Positions 54,045-63,935 of a stretch of 64,000 nt of DNA are shown in pieces. Source of the DNA: Calothrix sp. NIES-2100 (GTDB lineage Bacteria; Cyanobacteriota; Cyanobacteriia; Cyanobacteriales; Nostocaceae); contig NZ_AP018178.1 in NCBI RefSeq assembly GCF_002368195.1, positions 310,001 through 374,000 on the forward strand. The letters are read 5' to 3'. The notes under the pieces were generated by a model. That model was not told the DNA's origin and did not search any database. It saw only the letters and a program-made list of their open reading frames with translations. A program made the position numbers and the translations under genes. The first letter of the stretch is position 1. The number at the start of each line of letters is the position of its first letter.

Positions 54045-55907
54045 CTATGCTGGTACGACAAATTTCTCGCTACCAGCCAGCCCAAAAGCTTCATGAATTA
54101 CTTGCAAGGCTTTGCTACCTTGTTCTTGGGCGACAACACAGCTAATTTTGATTTCTGAGGTAGCAATCATTTGAATATTAATTTGATTTTGGGCTAAAGC
54201 CTCAAACATTTTCGCCGCCACACCAGGTTGTCCTAGCATACCGGAACCGACGATACTTACTTTGGCGATCGCACTGTCAAGGACAACTTCACCCCAGCCT
54301 AATTCTGCGCCTGCTTGTGAAAGCATCTTTTGCGCATTGTCCCCATCTATCCGGGCGACGGTAAAAGCAATATCTCTTCTAGGAATCCCATCAACTATCC
54401 GACAGCGTTGGGATTGGATAATCATGTCAACGCTGATGTTGTGCTGCGCCAATAATCCAAATATCTTCGCTGCCATCCCCGGACGATCTGGTATTTGACG
54501 AATCGCCAGCCGCACTTGATTCATATCTAAAGCTACGCCACGCACGGGGGGAGTTGAGTGTGAGGGGGAGAGGGGGAGAGGGGGTGACGCGGGGAAATTA
54601 CTCTCCACGTCCCCGCGTCTCTCTGTCTCCGTGTCCTCTTGTACTGCTTCTATTTCAAAGGTACTGCGGAGTGCAGCGACGGCGCGATCGCATTCTGCGG
54701 ACGCAACTACGCAGCTGACTTTGACTTCACTAGTGGAAATCATGTGGATGTTGACATTTGCTTCGGCTAAGGTAGCAAACATCTGGGCTGCAACGCCGGG
54801 ACGGCCGATCATTCCCGCCCCGGAAATGCTGACTTTGGCGATATTTTGCTCTACCATCACTTCCGCTTCTTCTGCTGGGGCGTGAGGGTGGCTTCTCAGT
54901 GCTGGGGCGATCGCTGCGGCTACTGCTTCTGCTCGTTTTAATATTGGTGTGGTGACGGTAAAGGCAATGTCATTACTATTACCTTCATGAATCGATTGGA
55001 TAATTAAATCTACGTCTACTTTTTGCCGCGCAATTTCCCCAAATAACCTCGCTGCTACTCCTGGTTTATCGGGTACGCGCAACAGAGCTACTCTTGCCTG
55101 GTTTGTATCAAACTCTACACCATCTACTGCTTTGGCAATTTCCAAATTTACCAGCGATCGCCCGATTGGTTTGGGAGATGTCACCCAAGTACCTGGATCA
55201 TCCGTCCAGCTAGATCTCACTACTAGGGGCACACCATAATTCCGCGCAATTTCCACAGCCCTGGGATGCAGCACTTTTGCACCCAAACTTGCCAGTTCCA
55301 ACATTTCGTCACTGGTGATTTGGGTCATCAGTTGGGCTTCGGGAACTAAACGCGGGTCTGTAGTTAAAATCCCTGGTACATCTGTATAAATTTCACAAAA
55401 ATCTGCTCGTAATGCAGCGGCTAATGCCACTGCTGATGTATCGGAACCACCACGTCCCAAAGTGGTAATTTCTAATTCTTCCGTGCTGCTTATGCCTTGA
55501 AATCCTGCAACCACAACCACTTTACCTTGATTGAGATAGCGCTCCAGGCGATCTGTTTCAATGTGCAAAATGCGAGCGCGGGTGTGTTCGGCTTCGGTAA
55601 CAATTCCTACCTGAGCGCCAGTCATGGAAATTGCTGGCTGTCCAATTTCCTGCAATGCCATACTTAATAAGGCAATAGTTACCTGTTCGCCAGTAGAAAG
55701 CAGCATGTCCATTTCGCGGCGGCTAGGATTAGCAGAGAGAGCATTGGCTAGCTTCACCAGCCCATCAGTAGTTTTCCCCATTGCGGAAACCACCACTACC
55801 AGCGAATTTCCTGCTTGCACAGTCTGATAAACCCGCTGGGCAACAGCTTGAATGCGTTCTACTGAACCAACAGAGGTACCACCGTATTTCTGAACTATGA
55901 GCGACAT
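54045..55907 (-). CDS. lysC: Aspartate kinase with four ACT domains
   Basis: Aspartate kinase makes aspartyl phosphate, the first step to Lys, Thr and Met. The 620-residue protein starts MSLIVQKYGGTSVGSVERI with FQGISSTEELEITTLGRGGSDTSAVALAA and continues with four ACT units (DKPGVAARLFG, GRPGVAAQMFA, DRPGMAAKIFG, GQPGVAAKMFE), as in cyanobacterial forms. A Pro/Ser-rich stretch between ACT pairs (bases about 54540-54630) is translated from a GGGGAGA-type tandem tract. Allosteric feedback by amino acids is expected. Confidence 0.95.
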   Translation of the reverse strand: MSLIVQKYGGTSVGSVERIQAVAQRVYQTVQAGNSLVVVVSAMGKTTDGLVKLANALSANPSRREMDMLLSTGEQVTIALLSMALQEIGQPAISMTGAQVGIVTEAEHTRARILHIETDRLERYLNQGKVVVVAGFQGISSTEELEITTLGRGGSDTSAVALAAALRADFCEIYTDVPGILTTDPRLVPEAQLMTQITSDEMLELASLGAKVLHPRAVEIARNYGVPLVVRSSWTDDPGTWVTSPKPIGRSLVNLEIAKAVDGVEFDTNQARVALLRVPDKPGVAARLFGEIARQKVDVDLIIQSIHEGNSNDIAFTVTTPILKRAEAVAAAIAPALRSHPHAPAEEAEVMVEQNIAKVSISGAGMIGRPGVAAQMFATLAEANVNIHMISTSEVKVSCVVASAECDRAVAALRSTFEIEAVQEDTETERRGDVESNFPASPPLPLSPSHSTPPVRGVALDMNQVRLAIRQIPDRPGMAAKIFGLLAQHNISVDMIIQSQRCRIVDGIPRRDIAFTVARIDGDNAQKMLSQAGAELGWGEVVLDSAIAKVSIVGSGMLGQPGVAAKMFEALAQNQINIQMIATSEIKISCVVAQEQGSKALQVIHEAFGLAGSEKFVVPA

Positions 55908-56448
55908 AAATTTTTCTTAATCAATTTGCTGCTTTCATCAACGCCGCCGCCGATTTGGTAAGCTTGCAAGGCATTGCCAGTTATTTAGTTTACAGAATAT
56001 TGTGCTTAGTCTAACAGACTTTGTGATTTATGTTATCGATTGGTCACATGACAAAGTCTGATTCTGATTTATATATGTTATTTTAATATCCCTTCTACGA
56101 GTAGGTAGTGCATGACACTTGGCGATGAGGGGGATGAGGACAAGGGAGACAAGGTAGATAAATACAAAATTACCCATGCCCCATACCCATTTTCATCTGT
56201 CCTGGGGTACGTATTTATGCTGACTATTTAATATTTACTGGATAAATGTCCTTTAAATCACTCATTGACAATACAAATGTGAAAAGGTGAAATAGTTAGT
56301 ACTTATATAGCAATTCCAGGCAAAAAAAGTAGTTAATATTAGCCTTAAGAGCTAAGTGGCACTTTTTTCTCAATAACTCGTCTCAATTCTTTGAGCAATA
56401 GCCGTTAGCAGTGAGTCAAGTTAAATGAAACCATAGGATGCATATCAC
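55908..56448. other. Intergenic region with short repeats
   Basis: A GGGGGATGAGGACAAGGGAG tract (about 56126-56155) and CCCATGCCCCATACCC (about 56173-56188) are short repeats of the same families as elsewhere. It separates divergent lysC and the NUDIX gene. Nothing else is supported. Confidence 0.5.
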
Positions 56449-56871
56449 ATGAGTTCAAAAGTCAACAAAGTATTGAAGCAGTCCGGGGTGATTCCTTATA
56501 GAATTCAAGATGGCAGAATCGAAGTACTGCTGATTACTAGCCGCGATCGCCGCAAGTGGGTAATGCCGAAAGGTGATATTCCTAATGGTATGAGTCCACC
56601 TGATTCAGCAGCAAAAGAGGCTTGGGAAGAAGCTGGAGTAATTGGCCAGGTAAATACACAAAAAATTGGTACTTATAAGTATCGCAAACAAGGTAAAAAT
56701 TACCGAGTTAATATGTATTTATTACCAGTGGAAACTCTCTGTGAAGATTACCCAGAAGCAGGTTACAGACAACGGCAGTGGTTAGATATATCTAACGCCA
56801 TGAGGTGCATTAAAATTACTTCACTTAAACGCATTCTTCAGGAATTTCCGGCAACTGAATTAATCTGTTGA
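56449..56871 (+). CDS. NUDIX hydrolase
   Basis: The 140-residue protein has the NUDIX box G-x5-x-x7-KEAWEEAGV (GDIPNGMSPPDSAA then KEAWEEAGV), with Lys for the usual Arg and Met in place of the first Glu. The core metal-binding EE pair is present. It starts VIPYRIQDGRIEVLLITSRDRRKWVMPKG, close to diphosphoinositol polyphosphate phosphohydrolase-like members. The substrate is likely a nucleotide or polyphosphate, but this is not clear from sequence. Confidence 0.88.
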   Translation: MSSKVNKVLKQSGVIPYRIQDGRIEVLLITSRDRRKWVMPKGDIPNGMSPPDSAAKEAWEEAGVIGQVNTQKIGTYKYRKQGKNYRVNMYLLPVETLCEDYPEAGYRQRQWLDISNAMRCIKITSLKRILQEFPATELIC

Positions 56872-57032
56872 TGTAGAGAAATATTTCCGGAATATAGCTA
56901 TGTGTCTTTTGATTTCTCTATAAATTCGATTTGATTTTTGCATAAATAATTTACACTGTCAGGTTCAATGTTGGGTGGGCATTGCCCACCATAAACCCAT
57001 CAAGTTCAGTCACTGTTTTAAAGCCGTCATAC

Positions 57033-58187
57033 TCACTGCCGATTCATTACCACAATTTCCCCTTTTTTATTAATCTTTACTGGATTCTTGGGAAAAGCTT
57101 GATTGTTCAAATAACGCAGCAGTCCTACAGTCCGAAAATGCTGATCAATTCTAGGAATTCCCTGGCGATCTAAATGAATAGGAATAATTTTCCCACCTAC
57201 TAAATCTCCTTGAGAGTTGAGTTTAGCTTCTAAAATCATTGAGTAACCTGTCTCAGCTGCTGTAGACAAAGTCCGGTAACCTAAAAAGTTGCCCAAAGAA
57301 TAAGCGATTAGTTTCCCTTTATAAATTTCTATTGCTCTGGGAACATGAGGCCCATGTCCTAAAACTAAATCTGCGCCTGTATCAATCATTGTCCGGGCAA
57401 ACTGCATCGAATTGCCACGGTTTTCTCCATAGAAAAATTCTGTTTCGTTCTTCACATATAATGCTCCTGTACCTTCAGCGCCTACCTGCATCGATACAAT
57501 GACAATGTTTGCATTGTTTTTGGCCTCTAATACCAGAGCTTTTGCTGCTGCTAAATTGTGAACAGAATTATAAAAATCATAGGTAGTAAATCCGATCATT
57601 GCCACCGGAATGTTATTAGCTTGTGAATAGAGAATTTGATTTTTATGTCCTAATGTTTCAATGCCTACAGCTGCGAGATTATTAACCGTATCTTGGAAAC
57701 CCACAAGCCCAAAGTCCATTGCATGATTGTTGGCTAAATTAAACACATCAAACCCAACATCAGCAAATAACTGCGCATAACTAGGTGGAGAGCGAAAGGC
57801 AAAAATTTGTCCTTGACTCATATCCTTAGAACTGTAGGGATAGTTAGTTAAACTACTTTCAAAATTTCCAAATAAAATATCGGCTCCTTGCAGGTACCCT
57901 CTGACAGATTTTGGCAGCAGTTCATCGCGAAAGCGAGGTAGTCTGTAGTTAGGGAAATTAGTCCCAGGAATTACATCGCCAACCGCTTTAATGGTGATTG
58001 TGTCTGAAGGTACTTCCTGATTCTCAGGGATAACAAAGGGAAATGGCAGATTTTCGCTAGGTGTCGTCGCTGCATTTGAACGCTGTATCTGCCCAAAACG
58101 GATGATAATTCCTATACCAATACCTAGACAAAAACAAAAACTGATAAAACCTACTGAGAATATACGTCCCAGCTTGTGATTAACCAT
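57033..58187 (-). CDS. CapA-family metallophosphatase-like protein
   Basis: The 384-residue protein has an N-terminal signal anchor (ISFCFCLGIGIGIIIRFG) and the CapA pattern: IKAVGDVIPGTN, NFESSL, FNLANNHAMDFG, MIGFTTYDF and GHGPHVPRAIEIYKGKLIAYSLGN. CapA/PgsA proteins take part in poly-gamma-glutamate or capsule handling; no pgsB/pgsC genes are nearby, so the polymer is unknown. Confidence 0.88.
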   Translation of the reverse strand: MVNHKLGRIFSVGFISFCFCLGIGIGIIIRFGQIQRSNAATTPSENLPFPFVIPENQEVPSDTITIKAVGDVIPGTNFPNYRLPRFRDELLPKSVRGYLQGADILFGNFESSLTNYPYSSKDMSQGQIFAFRSPPSYAQLFADVGFDVFNLANNHAMDFGLVGFQDTVNNLAAVGIETLGHKNQILYSQANNIPVAMIGFTTYDFYNSVHNLAAAKALVLEAKNNANIVIVSMQVGAEGTGALYVKNETEFFYGENRGNSMQFARTMIDTGADLVLGHGPHVPRAIEIYKGKLIAYSLGNFLGYRTLSTAAETGYSMILEAKLNSQGDLVGGKIIPIHLDRQGIPRIDQHFRTVGLLRYLNNQAFPKNPVKINKKGEIVVMNRQ

Positions 58188-58850
58188 CGCTTACTCCTCA
58201 CATGATGGCAACAGTTTATCCCAACATTTCAGATTTTCGGTATAGGTTTTTTCTCTCTTTTGGCAAAATTGAATACAAAAAATCAACCCAATACATGATT
58301 TCTAGTGTTGGCGAGGTCAATTTAATCAATGATTGCGTGTCACCTATTGTTGGGTGGGGAAACCGCGCAAGCAAGGGCGGGGAAACCCCGCCCCTACATA
58401 TATCTATGTATAATCACGTAAAAATTCTCCGCTTAAGCATGAAAATTTACTTTTCTGGTCTCCCTCGCTTCTCATCCCCACGACTTGGAAGCCCAGAGTT
58501 AGTCTCGTCAGAGTGTCTATTGTCAATGACTGTGATTAGACGGGAAAATCCCGCAACGCTCGCCATGAAAATCAATACCCCATGACGCCACTTGCTTCTC
58601 CCAAGGGGAGACGCTGCGCGAACAAGCCGGGAAACCCGTCCAACGCAGTGGCTCCCCAATGCCCCATGCCCCATTTTCCAGTGATTAAAGTATGCTGTTA
58701 AAAAATCATAAAAAATCATAAAAAATCAGGTAAAGACCAAAAAACACATTTTATGGAAATAAAAAGATTTTAAATCAGCTTTAACAAGCAAATTTCATAT
58801 TAAAACTAAGATAATCATCTATTTTCTTGGAGCTTGTAGGAGCTACAGAA
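58188..58850. other. Intergenic region with repeats
   Basis: It holds the palindrome GGCGGGGAAACCCCGCC (about 58376-58392), a GGGGAGACGCTGCGCGAAC repeat (about 58604), CCCCATG units (about 58661-58674) and three AAAAAATCAT units (about 58699-58731). Short open frames across it are repeat sequence and not convincing as genes. Confidence 0.55.
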
Positions 58851-61800
58851 TTGACGTTTGAGCAAGCAATGGTGGTTTTAGATCTAGTGCTACAGCAAAA
58901 GCATTTAAGTAACATTCAAGAGCTAGTTCTCCGTCAATCTTGGGAAGGATATACTTATGCAGAGATTGCCGAAAGGTCTGGTTATGATAATGATTATATT
59001 CGAGATGTAGGGTATAGATTATGGCAGACTCTCTCAAAGGCACTAGGAGAAAATGTCAATAAAAGTAATATTAAATCTGTATTAAGACGGCGTTATTTTA
59101 GTCTCTCACCAGCAGATTCACAAGAAAGTACTAGTGTAATAGAAAAAACTCCTAAAACATTGCTGCACCAAGATTGGGGAGAAGCAATAGATGTGTCTAT
59201 GTTCTATGGTCGGACGGCAGAACAAACAAAGCTACAAGAATGGATTGTGAATGATAAATGCCGCTTGGTAGCGCTATTAGGGATGGGAGGGATTGGTAAA
59301 ACTGCTTTGTCTGTGAAGTTAGCAGAACAACTAAAAGGTAATTTTGATTACATAATTTGGCGCAGTCTGCGAAATGCTCCACCGTTAGTTGATCTGCTCA
59401 AAGGAATTATTACATTTGTTTGGGAGCAGCAAGCAGTAAATGTGCCAGAAACTGAAGATGGTCAAATTTCTTGCTTGATGAACTATCTCGATTCTCAACG
59501 TTGTCTGATTGTACTGGATAATGTGGAATCGATTTTGGCAACTGGTACAAAATCCGGTCACTATCGTCGGGGATATGAAGGATACGGTCAATTTTTCCGC
59601 CGGGTGGGAGATGAACGCCATCAAAGTTGCTTGGTATTTACTAGTCGGGAGAAACCGATTGGTTTCATCGCCAGAGAAGGAGAAAACTTACCCGTGCGAT
59701 CGCTGCAACTAACTGGTTTACCACAAACCGCAGCAAGAGAGATTCTGATATCCAAAGGACTGGTAAATTCACAAGATGAATTTGACAATTTAATTCAGCG
59801 CTATGCAGGTAATCCTTTGGCTTTGAAAATCGTGGCGACTACAATCTGTCGCCTGTTTGATGGGAATATTAGCGAATTTTTAGCCCAAGGTTCGGTTATT
59901 TTTGGCGATATTTGGCAAATTTTAGAGCAACAATTCCATCGCTTGTCTGTTAACGAACAGCAAGTGATGTACTGGCTAGCAATTAAACGTGAATGGGTGA
60001 CGCTACCAGAATTACGAGAGGATATCGTACCCAAGGTATCTAAACGAGAGTTATTAGATGCACTGTTATCTCTGCAAGGGCGATCGCTAATTGAACAGCA
60101 ATCAGGTAGCTATACCCAACAACCTGTGGTGATGGAATACATGACTGACAAACTCATTCAACAAGTTTGTAGTGAAATTTTCTCCCAGGAGGTAGTATTA
60201 TTCAATACTTATGCCTTAATAGAAGCTACGGCTAAAGATTATGTTCGTGAAAGTCAAAAACGGGTGATTTTGCAACCGATATTGAGTCGGTTAAAAACTA
60301 CTTTGAGAAACTCAGCAGCAATTGAGAGGCGACTCGAAGAAATTATTTCCATACTGCGAGAAAAATTTGCTGCTATACCTGGATATGCTGGTGGGAATAC
60401 AATTAACCTCCTGAATCAGCTAAAAGTTGATTTCACAGGCTGGGATTTTTCCGGTTTAAGAATCTGGCAGGCTTACCTTAAAGATGTGAATCTGCATCAA
60501 GTCAACTTACGCAATAGCGATTTAAAAAAATCAGCTTTTAATGAAGCTTTGGTAGAAATCGTAGCAGTAAGATTCAGTCCTCTGGGTAAGATTCTGGCTA
60601 CTGGTGATGTCAATGGCAGAATACATCTGTGGAATATAGAAGATGGTCAAAAACTGCGGAGTTTTGCGGGACATACTGCTTGGGTTTGGCAAGTTCACTT
60701 TAGCCCAGATGGCAATACTTTAGCAAGTTGTTGCGATCGCGGTATCATTAAACTCTGGGATGTAAACACAGGGGAATGCCTGCATACTGTACAAGAAGAG
60801 ACATTACGTGGTTGGTTAGCAAGCTTTAGTCCAGATTGCACTCTACTAGCTTCTGGTAAAACAGACCAAACAATCAAAATCTGGGATACTCGCAGTGGTC
60901 AGTGCGTAAAAACACTGAAACGACAGGTAAGCAAAATTGCTGGATTGGCTTTTAGTCCCAATGGGCAAATTCTGGCTAGTGGAAGTGAAGACACAACCGT
61001 GAAACTCTGGGATCTGAGTACTGGTGAATGTCTCCAGACTTTGGAGGGACACACCCAAACAGTTTGGTCAGTTACTTTCAGTCCTAATGGGCAAATTCTA
61101 GCCAGTGGTAGTCAAGACAAAACGGTGAAACTCTGGGATGTCAGCACAGGTGAATGTAGCAAAACTTTAGAAGCACCGCACTTAGATATAGTTTGGTCAA
61201 TTGCTTTTAGTCCCGATGGGCAAACTTTGGCGATCGCAACTGAAGCCCCTGTCATTAGTTTATGGGATGTCAACACAGGACATTGTATTAAAACTTTATC
61301 AGGTCACACGACTCGTGTTTGGTCAGTTGCCTTTAGCCACGATGGGAAAATCCTCGCTAGTGGTTCTCAAGACAAAACTCTTAGATTATGGCAGGTATCT
61401 ACAGGACGATGTATCAATACTTTACAAGGATATCCCAGTTTCATTAGCTCAGTAGTTTTCCATCCCAATGGTCAATCCTTGGCTGGTAATACAGGAAATA
61501 CAATTAGAATCTGGGATTTTCCGACTGGGAATACCATAAATAGCTTGTACGGTCATTCTGGGGACATTGCGGCCTTAGCTTATAATAGCGATGGGCAAAC
61601 TTTGGCAAGTACTAGCGTAGATAGCACAATTCGGATTTGGAATGTGACAACAGGGGAATGTCTACAAATCTTAGAGGAACATACTAGTTTTATCTTTTCA
61701 GTATCCTATAGCCCTGACGATCAAACTTTGGCTAGTGCAGGTGCAGAAAAGACAATCAAGCTGTGGGATGTGAAAACGGGAACATGTCTCACAACTTTAG

Positions 61801-62399
61801 AGGGACATACAGGCTGGATATTTTCAGTTACCTGGAGTCCTGATGGCAAATTTTTAGCTAGTCTGAGTGAAAATAGCATTCATCTGTGGGATGCAAACAC
61901 AAAGGAACTTCTCCAGGTATTGACAGGAAATTATTGCTTTATTGGATCGATAGCCTTTCATCCCAACAGTCAAGTTTTAGCTACTGGGGATATAGAATAC
62001 AAAATTAAGTTTTGGGATATCAGCACAGGAAACTGTTGGCAAACATTGCAAGGACACGAAGCTAATGTCACTGGTGTGAAGTTTAGTCCCAACGGCGAGT
62101 TTGTTGCTAGTGTCAGCCACGATCAAACTATCAAGCTTTGGGATAGCCAGACAGGGGAATGTTTGCAGACACTGCGGGGACACAATAATTTCATCTGGGC
62201 GATCGCTTTTCATCCTGACGGAAACATCCTCGCTAGTGGTTCTCAAGACGAAACAATTCGGCTGTGGGATATCTCTACCGGCGAATGTTTGCAAATTTTG
62301 CGATCGCCCCGTCTCTATGAAGGAATGAACATTCAAGGCGTTACAGGTTTAAGTGCAACCCAAAAAGCTACTTTGAAAATTCTCGGCGCAGTTGATTAA
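58851..62399 (+). CDS. NB-ARC ATPase with 14 WD40 repeats (NLR-like)
   Basis: This is an 1182-residue protein. TTG 58851 is taken as start: it follows GGAG by 8 bases and gives the family start (M)TFEQAMVVLDLVLQQ. An N-terminal helix-turn-helix-like vMAP domain (about residues 1-85, RQSWEGYTYAEIAERSGY) leads to NB-ARC with P-loop GMGGIGKTALS and Walker B CLIVLDNVES, then 14 WD40 repeats, each ending in LWD/IWD-like motifs, enough for two seven-bladed propellers. STAND proteins with this layout are sensors that oligomerise on binding a trigger. No effector gene is adjacent. Confidence 0.93.
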   Translation: MTFEQAMVVLDLVLQQKHLSNIQELVLRQSWEGYTYAEIAERSGYDNDYIRDVGYRLWQTLSKALGENVNKSNIKSVLRRRYFSLSPADSQESTSVIEKTPKTLLHQDWGEAIDVSMFYGRTAEQTKLQEWIVNDKCRLVALLGMGGIGKTALSVKLAEQLKGNFDYIIWRSLRNAPPLVDLLKGIITFVWEQQAVNVPETEDGQISCLMNYLDSQRCLIVLDNVESILATGTKSGHYRRGYEGYGQFFRRVGDERHQSCLVFTSREKPIGFIAREGENLPVRSLQLTGLPQTAAREILISKGLVNSQDEFDNLIQRYAGNPLALKIVATTICRLFDGNISEFLAQGSVIFGDIWQILEQQFHRLSVNEQQVMYWLAIKREWVTLPELREDIVPKVSKRELLDALLSLQGRSLIEQQSGSYTQQPVVMEYMTDKLIQQVCSEIFSQEVVLFNTYALIEATAKDYVRESQKRVILQPILSRLKTTLRNSAAIERRLEEIISILREKFAAIPGYAGGNTINLLNQLKVDFTGWDFSGLRIWQAYLKDVNLHQVNLRNSDLKKSAFNEALVEIVAVRFSPLGKILATGDVNGRIHLWNIEDGQKLRSFAGHTAWVWQVHFSPDGNTLASCCDRGIIKLWDVNTGECLHTVQEETLRGWLASFSPDCTLLASGKTDQTIKIWDTRSGQCVKTLKRQVSKIAGLAFSPNGQILASGSEDTTVKLWDLSTGECLQTLEGHTQTVWSVTFSPNGQILASGSQDKTVKLWDVSTGECSKTLEAPHLDIVWSIAFSPDGQTLAIATEAPVISLWDVNTGHCIKTLSGHTTRVWSVAFSHDGKILASGSQDKTLRLWQVSTGRCINTLQGYPSFISSVVFHPNGQSLAGNTGNTIRIWDFPTGNTINSLYGHSGDIAALAYNSDGQTLASTSVDSTIRIWNVTTGECLQILEEHTSFIFSVSYSPDDQTLASAGAEKTIKLWDVKTGTCLTTLEGHTGWIFSVTWSPDGKFLASLSENSIHLWDANTKELLQVLTGNYCFIGSIAFHPNSQVLATGDIEYKIKFWDISTGNCWQTLQGHEANVTGVKFSPNGEFVASVSHDQTIKLWDSQTGECLQTLRGHNNFIWAIAFHPDGNILASGSQDETIRLWDISTGECLQILRSPRLYEGMNIQGVTGLSATQKATLKILGAVD

Positions 62400-62440
62400 A
62401 TTTAACTAAGGGAACTCCAAAAAATAAATTATGCCAAATT

Positions 62441-62668
62441 GTAGGGGCGGGGTAACCCCCATTGGTGTCAACTTAACGTAAAACCCTTGCCAAGATGTGA
62501 TTTGATACAAAATCACGTACCACCAAGATCCGCGCTACCCCACCCCAGTTTTGCTGACGCAAAACTTCCCCTCCCCGTTTACGGGGAGGGGATTGAGGGG
62601 TGGGGTAAAATGCCTGTGGAATCAGCGTTTTGACTTAAGTTGACACGTATGGGTAACCCCGCCCCTAC
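62441..62668. mobile_element. MITE-like element inserted in a palindromic repeat, copy 2
   Basis: Core ends TGTCAACTTAACG (62466) and TTAAGTTGACA (to 62645) match copy 1 at 16632-16880. The outer palindrome here is GTAGGGGCGGGGTAACCCC with its complement ending at 62668. The interior holds a CCCCTCCCCG/CGGGGAGGGG hairpin (about 62571-62592) of the kind translated in the left-edge NB-ARC gene. No ORF. Confidence 0.7.
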
Positions 62669-62725
62669 GAGTTGCTTTGGTAAATTAATGATTGGAATAT
62701 TTTTTTATTTGGTAGTCCCTAATAA

Positions 62726-62757
62726 GATCCCCGACTTCGTAAAAGTTGTCGGGGATC
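62726..62757. repeat. Small palindromic repeat (GATCCCCGA hairpin), copy 3
   Basis: GATCCCCGACTTCG ... GTTGTCGGGGATC, imperfect inverted repeat between convergent genes; it might also act as a terminator here. Confidence 0.75.
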
Positions 62758-62774
62758 TGAATCGCTGATGTTTT

Positions 62775-63593
62775 CTACTCGAATGGGGGTAGATTATTTG
62801 GGTCAATCCCCTGAGATTGCAAGTAAGCGATTAGCCTTTCTTTTTGCTGGCGTTCCTGTTCGGCGCGTTGACTTTCTTGTTCGGCGCGTTGACTTTCTTG
62901 TTCGGCGCGTTGGCGTTCCTGTTCGGTGCGTTGGCGTTCTTGTTCAATTTGTTCCACCGCCCAAGGTAACAAATTGCCATTTTTATCCCACCAACGTAAC
63001 CAATAACCAGTATGCGCTTCTTTTGTGCCTTGGCATGTTCCTAAATATAAGCCCATTGCTTCTATCCAATGACGACCATTTTCGTCAGGTAGCTGTAATT
63101 CATAACGGCCATTCTCTAGTTGATAATATTCTAATAATCCGCCAACAGGTTCAAAAATTATGTAGATAGGAACTTGCAAAATCTGCTCGTAAAAAAACCA
63201 TCTTCCTGGCGGATAAGTGCGTTTGACTGAATATTCTCCCCCATCTGTATCTGAGAGAAATTCCATGACAATGAGTGGAATTTCACCTTCTAAAATTGGT
63301 GTGTAGCTTTTGCGATTACTCAGCACTTCTTTAACTGATGGTACGTAAACCCAGTCTGGTGCTTTAATAATCAATTGTCCGTTGACAGTTGCACACAATC
63401 CAAAATTGGAGGCGCTCAACATTTGTGGTTGGATGAAACCACTGATTTCTAAACTTTCGCGCAAAGCACCAGCCAAGATTGGCTGACCTGTATTCTCCAC
63501 TGGTTCATCCTCTAATTTAAAATCTTTGGGTAAAGCCTCCCAAGTTATTATCAGTTGATTTGATGATTGGCTTTCGCTGAGTTGGGTTACCAT
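62775..63593 (-). CDS. Uma2 (DUF820) family nuclease-like protein with coiled-coil tail
   Basis: The 272-residue protein has the Uma2 core (about residues 60-180): LIIKAPDWVYVPSVKEVL, EGEIPLIVMEFLSDTDGGEYSVK and PIYIIFEP. The PD-(D/E)XK pair is suggested by APDWV and VMEFLS, but the Lys is not clear. The C-terminus is a charged coiled coil with repeats EQERQRAEQESQRAEQ. Uma2 genes are highly copied in cyanobacteria, and their function is unknown. Confidence 0.85.
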   Translation of the reverse strand: MVTQLSESQSSNQLIITWEALPKDFKLEDEPVENTGQPILAGALRESLEISGFIQPQMLSASNFGLCATVNGQLIIKAPDWVYVPSVKEVLSNRKSYTPILEGEIPLIVMEFLSDTDGGEYSVKRTYPPGRWFFYEQILQVPIYIIFEPVGGLLEYYQLENGRYELQLPDENGRHWIEAMGLYLGTCQGTKEAHTGYWLRWWDKNGNLLPWAVEQIEQERQRTEQERQRAEQESQRAEQESQRAEQERQQKERLIAYLQSQGIDPNNLPPFE

Positions 63594-63935
63594 AAAATTT
63601 AAAATTACAAATTAAGAACCCAATTCATGACAGGCATTCTAGCTTTTATGACTTGGTCATTTCCCAGCACTTTAGCTGATACAGGGCATGAATGTGAGTT
63701 TATTCTCTCATTTTATCAACCAACCCCTGATTGATTTGTAAATTCAGCGAAAGAAATTAAAAATTAACCGCCAATTACGCCAAGTACGCCAAGAAAGAAA
63801 TAAGAGATGAATAAAGTTTAGTGCAGGGTCACCAAGACAGGGGATAAAGCAGCACATGAACCCTGTCCTATTCAGGCTCATTATATGCATATTCATATCA
63901 AGTTGGTAAAATAATGACAAATGACAAATGAATTT
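63594..63935. other. Intergenic region without recognised gene
   Basis: AT-rich spacer with a short repeated CCAAGTACGCCAAGAAAG stretch (about 63780). The stop codon of a minus-strand gene follows at 63936. Nothing else is supported. Confidence 0.5.

Noticed and set aside
58202..58585. 127-codon frame downstream of the CapA promoter
   Set aside because: It runs through palindromic repeats and lacks a protein-like pattern or ribosome site.
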